A stretch of DNA of 24,192 nucleotides, taken from positions 1 through 24,192 of the forward strand of contig DASTPP010000045.1 in the NCBI GenBank assembly GCA_035762175.1, in the 5' to 3' direction. Both the position numbers and the translations under genes were made by a program. Source of the stretch: DASTPP01 sp035762175. GTDB taxonomy: Bacteria; Myxococcota_A; Polyangia; Polyangiales; Polyangiaceae. The notes beneath the pieces are model-generated. The model saw nothing but the letters and a program-made list of their open reading frames with translations. It was not told where the DNA came from and did not search any database. Below are positions 6,217-13,082 of the stretch, one piece after another. Positions within the stretch are counted from its first letter, which is position 1. Each line of letters begins with the position of its first letter.

Positions 6217-7601
6217 TGCGCGCCGCCCTCGTCGTCGACCTCGGCTTCGGCGACGCGGGCAAGGGCCTCGTCACCGACCACCTGACGCGCGCGCTCGGCG
6301 CGCACACCGTCGTGCGCTTCAACGGCGGCGCGCAGGCGGGCCACAACGTCGTCACCCCCGACGGACGCCACCACACCTTCTCGCAGCTCGGCGCGGGCTC
6401 GTTCGTGCCGGGCGTGCGCACCCACCTCTCGCGCCACGCCGTCGTGCACCCGACCGCGCTCCTGGTCGAGGCGGCCGCCCTCGCCGACAAGGGCGTCGGC
6501 GACGCGCTCGAGCGCGTGAGCGTGAGCGGCGAGGCGCTCGTCATCACCCCCTTCCAGCAGGCCGCCTGCCGGCTGCGCGAGCTCGCCCGCGGCGACGCGC
6601 GCCACGGCAGCTGCGGCGTCGGCGTCGGCGAGGCCGCCCGCGACGCCCTGCTCGACCCCGCAGGCGCCCTGCGCGCCCGGCACCTCGGCGACCGGGCCGC
6701 GTTGCGCCGCACCCTCGCGCGGCTCCAAGAGCGAAAGCGCGCCGAGCTCGACGACGAGCTGCGCGCGCTCCGCGGCTCGCCCCGGGCCGACGCCGAGCGC
6801 CGCGCGCTCGAGAGCCCCTCGATCGCCGACGCCTGGGCCGACGCCGCCGCCCGCCTCGCCCCGCTCGTCCGCCCGGGCGACGAGGCGCTCGCCGCCCGCC
6901 TCGCCCTCGGCGGCGCCATTGTGTTCGAGGGCGCGCAGGGCGTGCTGCTCGACGAGTGGTGCGGCTTTCACCCCCACACCACCTGGAGCACTTGCACCTT
7001 CGCGCGCGCGCTCGACCTCCTGCGCGCGTGCCGCTTCGAGGGCGAGACCCTCCGCCTCGGCGTCGTGCGCACCTACGCCACGCGCCACGGCCCCGGCCCC
7101 CTGCCGACCGAAGACGCCTCGCTCGCCCCCTTCTTGCCCGAGCCCCACAACGCCGACGGCCCCTGGCAGGGCGCCTTCCGCCTGGGGTGGCCCGACTTCG
7201 CCCTGCTCCGCTACGCCATCGAAGCCTGCGGCGGCGTCGACGCCCTCGCGCTCACCCACCTCGACGCGCTCGCCCGCCTGCCCCGCTTCCGCGCGTGCAC
7301 CGGGTACCTGCCCCTGCCCGGCGCGCGCCTCGACCCCCCGCTCTACGAGCCCGTCGCCGGCGGCGAAGGGCCGGCGCGGCCCCGCCCGCCCGCCTCGCAC
7401 GATCTCGATCGCCAGGCGGCCCTCACCGAGACGCTCGGCTCCGTCCGCCCCGTCTACGACGATCTCCCCTGGGCCCCGGGCGCCGAGCCCGAGCGCTACG
7501 CCCGCCACGTCGAAGCGCTCGCCGGCGCCCCCGTGCGCCTCGCCTCGACGGGGCCGCGGGCGACCGACGTCCGCGCGCTCGGCCCGCTCTTCGGGGAGTA
7601 G
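6216..7601 (+). CDS. Divergent adenylosuccinate synthetase-like (PurA-fold) enzyme
   Basis: PurA couples GTP hydrolysis to ligation of aspartate to IMP. This 461-residue protein has the family frame: GFGDAGKGLVTD at residues 10-21, with Asp13 and Lys16 at the same numbers as the catalytic residues of E. coli PurA; RFNGGAQAGHN with the catalytic-type His; FEGAQGVLLD; and STGPRATDV near the C-terminus. Several substrate loops differ from PurA. GDEGKG reads GDAGKG. The IMP-contact motif TTGRGIGP aligns with SCGVGVGE. The TSSNTTAGG region is TWSTCTFARA. The aspartate-binding/TGRRRR loop reads GPWQGAFRLGWPD. The guanine-specificity KLD reads HLD. It may therefore use another nucleotide or amino acid, or be regulatory. 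It is translated from a TGATG overlap with the vWA gene. A housekeeping role as the only PurA seems less likely but is not excluded. Confidence 0.8.
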   Translation: MRAALVVDLGFGDAGKGLVTDHLTRALGAHTVVRFNGGAQAGHNVVTPDGRHHTFSQLGAGSFVPGVRTHLSRHAVVHPTALLVEAAALADKGVGDALERVSVSGEALVITPFQQAACRLRELARGDARHGSCGVGVGEAARDALLDPAGALRARHLGDRAALRRTLARLQERKRAELDDELRALRGSPRADAERRALESPSIADAWADAAARLAPLVRPGDEALAARLALGGAIVFEGAQGVLLDEWCGFHPHTTWSTCTFARALDLLRACRFEGETLRLGVVRTYATRHGPGPLPTEDASLAPFLPEPHNADGPWQGAFRLGWPDFALLRYAIEACGGVDALALTHLDALARLPRFRACTGYLPLPGARLDPPLYEPVAGGEGPARPRPPASHDLDRQAALTETLGSVRPVYDDLPWAPGAEPERYARHVEALAGAPVRLASTGPRATDVRALGPLFGE

Positions 7602-7639
7602 GGGCTCTCCGGGCGAGCGCGAGCGGCGGGAGGCGGGCG

Positions 7640-7656
7640 GGCGCGCCTTACGCGCC
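7640..7656. terminator. Weak hairpin between convergent genes
   Basis: GGCGCG and CGCGCC form a 6-bp stem around CCTTA in the 126-bp gap between the convergent synthetase-like and phosphoribosyltransferase genes. It could serve as a bidirectional terminator, but there is no T-run on either side. Confidence 0.2.
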
Positions 7657-7727
7657 GACCCCCGGTGGCGCCTCGGCCCGCCGCCCGTGCGCCGCGCTCA
7701 CGATCGGGTCGCGCGGCGCAGGCCCTC

Positions 7728-8414
7728 TCAGCTCGGCGTCGCGCCCGGGGGCACCGCCCCCTCGCGCTCGAGCGCGGCGCGGGCCAAGAGCTCGCGCACC
7801 TCGTCGTCGCCCGTCTGCGTGAAGTCGCGATACCAGAGGCCCACCGAGAAGAGCGGCTCGGGCGTGACGGCGCACACCGCGTCGTCGGCCAAATGGCGGA
7901 ACTCGTCGCACACGTCCGGGTCCGAGATGGGCACCGCGACGACCAGGCGCGCGGGCTTCATCTTGCGCAGGGCCGACACCGCCGCGCGCATCGTGGCCCC
8001 CGTCGCGAGGCCGTCGTCGACCAAGAGGACGGTACGCCGCCGCAGGTCGGGCATGGGCCGCCCGCCGCGAAAGGCGCGCTCGCGCCGCTCGACCTCGCCG
8101 CGCTCGACCTCGGCCGCCCGGGCCACCACCTCGGCCGGGATGCCGAACCGCTCGACCACCTCGTCGTTGACCACGAGGGCCCCGCCCGAGGCCACCGCGC
8201 CCATCGCGAGCTCTTCGTTGTCCGGCACGCCGAGCTTGCGCACCACGAAGACGTCGAGCGGCGCCGAGAGCGCCCGGGCGACCTCGTACGCGACGGGCAC
8301 GCCGCCCCGGGGCAGCCCCAACACCAAAGGCCGCGCCCCGGCGTACGCGGAGAGCTTCAGCGCGAGCTGCCGCCCGGCGTCGCGCCGGTCGTCGAAGTAC
8401 ACTCGTTTGCCCAT
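7728..8414 (-). CDS. Phosphoribosyltransferase-family protein
   Basis: The 228-residue product has the PRPP-binding signature VLLVDDGLATGATMRAAV (about residues 121-138) of type I phosphoribosyltransferases. It begins MGKRVYFDDRRDAGRQLALKL and carries the loops LGLPRGGVPVAYEVA and VRKLGVPDNEELAMGAVASGG, which mark the widespread stand-alone predicted phosphoribosyltransferase family rather than a named purine or pyrimidine enzyme. The substrate base is not known. ATG at 8414 is preceded by GAGGTG 6 nt upstream; longer in-frame extensions are low-complexity and not used. It is transcribed toward the synthetase-like gene, so it is not in the same operon, although a nucleotide-related link is possible. 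The C-terminal tail after about residue 205 is variable. Confidence 0.85.
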   Translation of the reverse strand: MGKRVYFDDRRDAGRQLALKLSAYAGARPLVLGLPRGGVPVAYEVARALSAPLDVFVVRKLGVPDNEELAMGAVASGGALVVNDEVVERFGIPAEVVARAAEVERGEVERRERAFRGGRPMPDLRRRTVLLVDDGLATGATMRAAVSALRKMKPARLVVAVPISDPDVCDEFRHLADDAVCAVTPEPLFSVGLWYRDFTQTGDDEVRELLARAALEREGAVPPGATPS

Positions 8415-8530
8415 GAATTCACCTCGAAGGGCTGGCCTGCATCGCATATACCACCCCCGCGGGGCCACCCCGCCCCTGCCTCGGGCCCTTCCGCCGCCCC
8501 CGCGAGCGCGCCCCCCGGCGGCGCCGCGCA

Positions 8531-8560
8531 AACTATACAAACACGGTTAGTTTTGATTCG
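8531..8560 (-). promoter_or_regulatory. Candidate promoter for phosphoribosyltransferase gene
   Basis: On the minus strand an AT-rich patch holds TATAGT (a good -10 match), preceded by TTTG, about 120 nt upstream of the ATG at 8414. A matching -35 at ideal spacing is not clear, so this is position-and-composition evidence only. Confidence 0.3.
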
Positions 8561-8746
8561 CAAAGCCCCGCGACCGCCCGCGGCCCCGCCGCGCGCCCCG
8601 GCCGGCCCCTACCCCCTACCGCGCAGGCCGGGTCGGCGCCACCCCTGCGCGCCCGCACAGCAGGCCTGGGCTCTCGAACGGGTCGGCGCGGCTCCGCGCT
8701 CGGACGCGCCACGCCCACCGCGGGGCGCCGCGCGCGCGACGCGTCG

Positions 8747-8793
8747 CGTCGTCTGAGACTATCCGTTTTCGGTAATCTTATCGTCTCACGACG
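8747..8793. promoter_or_regulatory. Inverted repeat flanking an AT-rich core
   Basis: CGTCGTCTGAGAC (8747-8759) and GTCTCACGACG (8783-8793) are imperfect inverted copies (a 2-nt CT bulge in the left arm) around a 23-nt AT-rich core with TAATCT. In a genome this GC-rich, such a patch suggests a promoter or operator. It lies about 230 bp upstream of the BON gene. Confidence 0.35.
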
Positions 8794-8938
8794 AACGATT
8801 CGTCCGCCCGAACGCGGGCCCCACGCGCCACGATGCCCCGTCGCATTCTGCCACGCTGAGGCACCGGCGCCCGGCGGACCCGCCCGCCCCGAACGGAGAA
8901 ATGCGGCGTTTCAGGCGACCCGCGCCGAGCGAAACCCC

Positions 8939-8952
8939 GGACCATACCTTGC
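8939..8952 (+). promoter_or_regulatory. Sigma-54-like -24/-12 element upstream of BON gene
   Basis: CGGACCATACCTTGCAC contains GG and GC separated by exactly 10 bp, with a perfect TTGC at -12 but a weak -24 box (only GG and one C match TGGCAC). It would give a 5' leader of about 60 nt before the start at 9025. No enhancer-binding site was identified. Confidence 0.35.
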
Positions 8953-9024
8953 ACATGGCCCGGCCCGCGTAAGCGCCCGCCCTTCCGGGCACTTCGCGAT
9001 TACTCACAAACGAGGAGTCGACCC

Positions 9025-10263
9025 ATGCAAAACCGTCGTAACGATCGGGGCTGGCGCGAGCAACAGCAGGCGCGGGACTACGAGGGCCAAGGGCGGCGCG
9101 AGAACCAAGGTCAAGGCGGGTACGGTCGCGAGGGCTGGCAGGGCCGCCACGAGGGCGGCCGCGTCGGCGGCGAAGAGCACGGCTGGCGCGATCAGGGCGG
9201 CCAGCGCTTCGAAGGCGGGCGCGGCTACGAAGGTCGTGGTTACGAAGGCGGCGGCTACCAGGGCGGCGGCTCCCAAGGCGGCGGCTACCTGGGCGGGGGC
9301 TACCAAGGCGGCGGCTACCAGGGCGGCGGCTCCCCAGGTGGCTATCGTGACGACGAATACCGAGGTGGCGGCTATCAGAGCGGCCGATACCAGGGCGGCT
9401 ACGAGGGCGAGTTCGGCGGCCAGAGCTCGTTCGGCCGCCAGGGCGGCTTCGAGGGCGGCTACGGCCGGCAAGGTATGTACGGCGGCCGGCAGCAGGACAT
9501 GTACGGCGGCGGCTACGGCGGCCGGCAGCAGGACATGTACGGCGGCGGCTACGGCCAGCAGGGCGGCTACGGCGGCGGCTTCGACCGTACGGGCTTCGGC
9601 TCCGAGGGCGGCTTCGGCCGGCAGGGCATGTACGGCGGCGGCTTCGAGGGCGGCCGGGGCATGTACGGCGGCGGCTACGAAGGCGGCGGCTACGGCGGCC
9701 GCCAGGGCATGTACGGCGGCGGCTACGAAGGCGGCTACGGCCGGCAGGGCGGCTTCGAGGGCGGCTACTCGAGCCAGGGCATAGGCGGCTACTCGGGCCA
9801 GGGCATGGGCGGCTACTCGGGCCAGGGCATGGGGGGCTACTCGGGCCAGGGCATGGGCTCGTCGGGCTACGGCCGGGGCTCGATGGGCGGCGTGCGCGGC
9901 CGGGGCCCGAAGGGCTACAAGCGCTCGGACGAGCGCATCCGCGAGGACGTCTGTGACCGGCTGACCGACCACCACGAGGTCGACGCGAGCGAGGTGAGCA
10001 TCGAGGTGAAGGACGGCGAGGTCACGCTGACCGGCACGGTCGACGACCGCCGCTTCAAGCACCTGATCGAGCACATCGTCGAGTCGGTCGCGGGCGTGAA
10101 CGAGGTGCACAACCAGCTGCGCGTCAAGCGCGAGGGCGCGCGCGACGAGACGACGACGACGGCGACGCGGGGCCGCGAGGGCACGCGCGAAGAGACGTCG
10201 AACGGCACGATCGGCTCGGGCCTCGGCCGCGTCTCGGGCAGCACGACGCGCACCAACTCGTAA
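9025..10263 (+). CDS. Gly/Tyr/Gln-rich low-complexity protein with C-terminal BON domain
   Basis: The 412-residue protein starts with a polar stretch (MQNRRNDRGWREQQQ). Residues about 30-295 are low-complexity Gly-Gly-Tyr/Gln/Phe repeats, including repeated MYGGGY and four GGYSxQG units at about 251-275. A BON domain follows (about 299-367): SDERIREDVCDRL, VSIEVKDGEVTLTGTV, VNEVHNQLRVKR. The last 45 residues are Thr/Glu/Arg-rich. BON domains are small alpha/beta folds linked to membrane or lipid interaction and osmotic-stress proteins such as OsmY. No signal peptide is evident. The ATG at 9025 has GAGGAG 7 nt upstream. The aromatic, glycine-rich region is the kind that can self-associate or phase-separate, but this is inference. 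It is probably a stress or envelope-associated protein. Confidence 0.85.
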   Translation: MQNRRNDRGWREQQQARDYEGQGRRENQGQGGYGREGWQGRHEGGRVGGEEHGWRDQGGQRFEGGRGYEGRGYEGGGYQGGGSQGGGYLGGGYQGGGYQGGGSPGGYRDDEYRGGGYQSGRYQGGYEGEFGGQSSFGRQGGFEGGYGRQGMYGGRQQDMYGGGYGGRQQDMYGGGYGQQGGYGGGFDRTGFGSEGGFGRQGMYGGGFEGGRGMYGGGYEGGGYGGRQGMYGGGYEGGYGRQGGFEGGYSSQGIGGYSGQGMGGYSGQGMGGYSGQGMGSSGYGRGSMGGVRGRGPKGYKRSDERIREDVCDRLTDHHEVDASEVSIEVKDGEVTLTGTVDDRRFKHLIEHIVESVAGVNEVHNQLRVKREGARDETTTTATRGREGTREETSNGTIGSGLGRVSGSTTRTNS

Positions 10264-10307
10264 GCGGCGCGCGCCGCCAGCACGCACCGCCGCCCTCTCC
10301 GGCGCGC

Positions 10308-10340
10308 GCCGGGGCCGCCCCGCGGCGGGCCCCGGCGCCC
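10308..10340 (+). terminator. Candidate intrinsic terminator after BON gene
   Basis: GCCGGGGCCGCC and GGCGGGCCCCGGC form a 12-bp stem with one bulge around a CCGC loop, about 45 nt after the BON-gene stop. It is followed by GCCCTTTCCTCT, a weak T-containing tail. Confidence 0.45.
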
Positions 10341-10729
10341 TTTCCTCTCCGGCACGCGCGCCGCCCCGCCATGACCGCGGGTGCCGGAAATGATGGCAGC
10401 GCGTGCCCGCCCGCGGCGCGCGGGGCCGGCCCCGCGATCGTGCGGCCTTCGGTGCGCGACGGGGCGCCCGCCCGCGGCGCGCGGGGCCGGCCCGCCGGGG
10501 GGCCGAGCCGGGCGGGGCGCCCGAGGCGGCGCCCTCGCCCGCGCCCTTGCAGGGCGGGCGCGCCTCGCGGCGGCCGGCCGCCGACGACGTGTCGTCCTTC
10601 GGCCGAAGCGGCGGGCCGACGCCGACGCCCCTCCGTCGAAGCTGCGAGGCATTGTCACGCGGGGGCGGAGCGCGTATGCACCGCGCGTCGGACGGGCGCG
10701 CCGCCCCCGGCAAGGAGGTTCCTTTCGCC
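10341..10729. other. GC-rich leader/intergenic region before the cobalamin operon
   Basis: No gene is supported. The stretch contains two 28-bp direct repeats and several GC palindromes. I looked for a cobalamin riboswitch, expected in front of B12 genes, and could not find the conserved GCCACTG box or the GGGAA core. A GGAG before ATG 10676 and a perfect AAGGAGG at 10712-10718 mark the two possible starts of the next gene. Confidence 0.5.
10405..10493. repeat. 28-bp direct repeats, 61-bp period
   Basis: The 28-bp sequence beginning GCCCGCCCGCGGCGCGCGGG occurs at 10405-10432 and again, identical, at 10466-10493. The unit itself contains palindromic GC blocks (CCGCGG, GCGCGC, GGCCGGCC). It lies in the leader region of the cobalamin operon. 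Confidence 0.75.
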
Positions 10730-11269
10730 GTGTTGCCCGCTCTCTTCGTCGCCCTCTGCGTGGTCTTTCGCGTGCTGCCGCACCCCCCGAACGTCGCCCC
10801 CGTCGGCGCGACCGCCGTCTTCGCCGGGCGCACGATGACGCTGCGGGGGGCGCTGTGCCTCGTCGCGGTCGCCATGATCGCCGGCGATCTGGCCCTCGCG
10901 CACGCCCACGGCTACCGCGCCTTCGGCGCCGTCACCCCCTTCGTCTACGCCGGGTTCGGGGCGCAGGCGCTGCTCGGGCGCCTCGGGCGCGCGCGCAAGG
11001 GGGGCGTGCTCGCCGCGGCGGCGGGCGGGGCGCTCGCGTTCTTCGCGCTGTCGAACTTCGGCGTGTGGCTCGTCTCGGGCATGTACGCGCACACGGCGGG
11101 CGGGCTCGCGTCGTGCTACGCCGCGGCCCTGCCCTTCCTGGGCCGAACGCTGCTCGGCGACGTCGTCTGGTCGGCGGCGCTCTGGCTGGCCTACCGGCCG
11201 GCGGCGGCGCGGCTCGAGCGGCGGCCGGGCTGGGTGCCGGTCCGGGCCGGCGAGATGGGGGCGGTCTAG
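10730..11269 (+). CDS. Small integral membrane protein, possible solitary cobalamin transporter (BtuM/ECF S-component-like)
   Basis: The product (179 residues from GTG 10730) is almost entirely hydrophobic, with about five or six membrane segments: LPALFVALCVVFRVL, GALCLVAVAMIAGDLAL, FGAVTPFVYAGFGAQALL, GVLAAAAGGALAFFAL and LGDVVWSAALWLAYR. The motif SNFGVWLVSGMYAHTAGGLASCYAAALPFL resembles uncharacterised S-component-like proteins. Its place directly before cobT, with the stop 3 nt from the cobT start, suggests cobalamin, cobinamide or precursor uptake, as proposed for solitary S-components of the BtuM type; this is inference from context. I chose GTG 10730 because a perfect AAGGAGG lies 11 nt upstream and the hydrophobic domain begins there. 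ATG 10676, with GGAG 5 nt upstream, would add 18 polar residues and is the main alternative. Confidence 0.65.
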   Translation: MLPALFVALCVVFRVLPHPPNVAPVGATAVFAGRTMTLRGALCLVAVAMIAGDLALAHAHGYRAFGAVTPFVYAGFGAQALLGRLGRARKGGVLAAAAGGALAFFALSNFGVWLVSGMYAHTAGGLASCYAAALPFLGRTLLGDVVWSAALWLAYRPAAARLERRPGWVPVRAGEMGAV

Positions 11270-11271
11270 CG

Positions 11272-12321
11272 TTGCTCGCGCCGCTCGACCACGCGGCGGG
11301 CGCCGCGGCGCTGGCCCGGCTCGACGCCTTGACCAAGCCCCGCGGCAGCCTCGGCCGGCTCGAGGCGCTGGTCGCGCAGCTCGCCCGCGTGCAAGGGCGC
11401 GACCGCCCGCGCGCGCGCCCCGCCGCCGCGCTCGTCGTCGCCAGCGACCACGCCGTCGCCCGCCACGGGGTGTCGGCCTACCCGCAGGCGGTCACGCGCG
11501 CGATGGTGGCCAACCTCCGCGCGGGCGGGGCCGCCGCGAGCGTGATGGCGCGGGCCCTCGCCGTGCCGCTCACCGTGCTCGACGTCGGCGTGCTCGGGGG
11601 CGAAGGGGCGGGGGCCGAAGCGGGGGCGGGCGCGCGCGTCGTGCGGGCCCCCGTCGCGGCCGAGCCGCTCGGCGACCTGCGCGAGGCCCGCGCCGTGACG
11701 CCCGAGGTCGCCGAGGCGGTGGCGCGGGCCGCCGAGGGCGCCGTCGACGCGATGGGCGACCTCGCCGTGCTTCTGCTCGGCGAGATCGGCATCGGCAACA
11801 CCACGGCGGCGGCGGCCGTCGCGAGCGCCCTGCTGGGGCTGCCGCCCGAGGCGAGCGTCGGCCCGGGCACCGGGCTCGACGAGGCGGGGCTCGCCGTCAA
11901 GCGCGCCGTCGTCGCCGACGCGCAGCGCTCGCTCGGCGACGAGCGCGATCCGTGGCGCGTGCTCGCGCGCGTCGGCGGGCGCGACCTCGTCGGCATGGCG
12001 GCCGCGGCGCGCGCGGCGCTCGCGCGGCGCGCGGTCGTCGTCGCCGACGGCTACGCCGCGGGGGTGGCGCTGCTCGCGCTCGCGCGGGCCCTGCCGGGGG
12101 CCGAAGGGCGCGTCGTCTTCGCCCACCGCTCGGCCGAGCCGGGGCACGCGCGCGTGCTCGCCGCGCTCGGCGCCGAGCCCCTGCTCGACCTGGGGCTGCG
12201 GCTCGGCGAGGGCACGGGGGCGCTCGCCGCCTTCCCCCTCGTCGAGCTCGCCTGCGCGCTGCACGACCGCATGGCCACCTTCGCCGAGGCGGCCGTGCCC
12301 GAGCGCGAGGGCGCGCCGTGA
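11272..12321 (+). CDS. cobT: Nicotinate-nucleotide--dimethylbenzimidazole phosphoribosyltransferase
   Basis: CobT makes alpha-ribazole phosphate from dimethylbenzimidazole and nicotinate mononucleotide, for the lower ligand of cobalamin. The 349-residue length fits. Family motifs in order: LDALTKPRGSLGRLE (N-terminal), VVASDHAVARHGVSAYP, LLGEIGIGNTTAAAAVASALL, VGPGTGLDEAGLAVKR, VVVADGYAAGVALLALA, HRSAEPGH and LGLRLGEGTGALAAFPL near the C-terminus, which carries the catalytic Glu region. There is no in-frame ATG near the start; TTG at 11272 is the best start because it places the conserved N-terminus correctly and lies 3 nt after the upstream stop, with only a weak G-rich ribosome-binding stretch. 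Cytoplasmic. The first enzyme of a cobT-cobS-phosphatase operon. Confidence 0.93.
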   Translation: MLAPLDHAAGAAALARLDALTKPRGSLGRLEALVAQLARVQGRDRPRARPAAALVVASDHAVARHGVSAYPQAVTRAMVANLRAGGAAASVMARALAVPLTVLDVGVLGGEGAGAEAGAGARVVRAPVAAEPLGDLREARAVTPEVAEAVARAAEGAVDAMGDLAVLLLGEIGIGNTTAAAAVASALLGLPPEASVGPGTGLDEAGLAVKRAVVADAQRSLGDERDPWRVLARVGGRDLVGMAAAARAALARRAVVVADGYAAGVALLALARALPGAEGRVVFAHRSAEPGHARVLAALGAEPLLDLGLRLGEGTGALAAFPLVELACALHDRMATFAEAAVPEREGAP

Positions 12322-13082
12322 GGCTGCCGCCGCCCCTGCGCGGCCTGCGCGCGGCGTTCGTGTTCCTCACGCGCATCCCCGTCGGCGGCTTCCCGTACCG
12401 GCCCGACGACTTCCGCTGGGCGGCGGCCTACTTCCCCGCCGTCGGGGCGTGCGTCGGGGCCCTCTCCGGCGCGGTCGCCTCCCTGGCGCGGCCCGCCGGC
12501 CCCTGGCCGGCCGCGCTCCTCGCGCTCGGCGCGTCGCTGCTGCTCACGGGCGCGTTCCACGAAGACGGGCTCGCCGACACGGCCGACGCGCTCGGCGGCG
12601 CCTTCGACCGCGCCAAGCTCTTTGCCATCTTGAAAGACAGCCGCGTCGGGTCCTTCGGGGCCGCCGCCCTCTTCGTGGTCTTGGCGCTGCGCGCGGCCCT
12701 GCTCGCGCGGCTCGTCGACGACGCCGTCGCCGCCTGCGCGCTGGCCGGCGCGCTCGCGCGCACGCCGCCCGTCGTGCTGATGGTCGCCCTCCCCTACGTG
12801 ACCGACGACGCCGCGAGCCGGAGCCGCCTGCTCACCCGCGCCCGCCCGCGGCAGGCCGTCGCCGCGCTCGGCCTCGCGGCCCTGGCGCTCGCCGGCGCCG
12901 CCCGCTGGGGCGCCTCGCCGGCGCGCCTGCTCGCGCTCGTCGTCGCGCTCGCCGGCGCCTCGGCCCTCTGCGCGTGGCGCTTCGTGGCCCGCGCGGGGGG
13001 CCTCACCGGCGACTTTCTCGGCGCCACCGAGCAGGTCGGCGAGTGCGTCGTGGGCCTCGTCCTCGCCTGGGGGCGGCCGTGA
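12318..13082 (+). CDS. cobS: Adenosylcobinamide-GDP ribazoletransferase (cobalamin synthase)
   Basis: CobS is an integral membrane enzyme that joins adenosylcobinamide-GDP to alpha-ribazole (phosphate), the last assembly step of cobalamin. The 254-residue product begins with AAFVFLTRIPVGGFPYRPDDF and has the signature HEDGLADTADALGGAF...ILKDSRVGSFG (about residues 77-115), with acidic residues that bind Mg and substrate. It ends with GGLTGDFLGATEQVGECVVGLVLA. Several hydrophobic Ala/Leu segments lie between. GTG at 12318 overlaps the cobT TGA as GTGA, indicating translational coupling. Usual length is about 250 residues, so it is intact. Confidence 0.95.
   Translation: MRLPPPLRGLRAAFVFLTRIPVGGFPYRPDDFRWAAAYFPAVGACVGALSGAVASLARPAGPWPAALLALGASLLLTGAFHEDGLADTADALGGAFDRAKLFAILKDSRVGSFGAAALFVVLALRAALLARLVDDAVAACALAGALARTPPVVLMVALPYVTDDAASRSRLLTRARPRQAVAALGLAALALAGAARWGASPARLLALVVALAGASALCAWRFVARAGGLTGDFLGATEQVGECVVGLVLAWGRP

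Larger units (their letters stand above)
8415..9024. other. Intergenic region with divergent promoters
   Basis: No gene is supported in these 610 bp. The stretch contains AT-rich patches unusual for this genome at about 8530-8558 and 8755-8785, the inverted repeat at 8747-8793, a sigma-54-like -24/-12 pair at 8939-8952, and a good Shine-Dalgarno (GAGGAG) just before the BON-protein gene. An open frame on the minus strand at 8786-9007 has no recognisable features. Confidence 0.5.

Noticed and set aside
6216..7601. Calling the gene a normal housekeeping purA
   Set aside because: Fold and core motifs match, but several substrate-binding loops do not; left as PurA-like without a gene symbol.
8786..9007. 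73-residue minus-strand open frame upstream of the BON gene
   Set aside because: No Shine-Dalgarno, no motif, and it covers the likely promoter of the BON gene.
10341..10729. Cobalamin riboswitch expected before the B12 operon
   Set aside because: GGTGCC and GGCAG-like fragments occur near 10380-10400, but the conserved core and box are not there.
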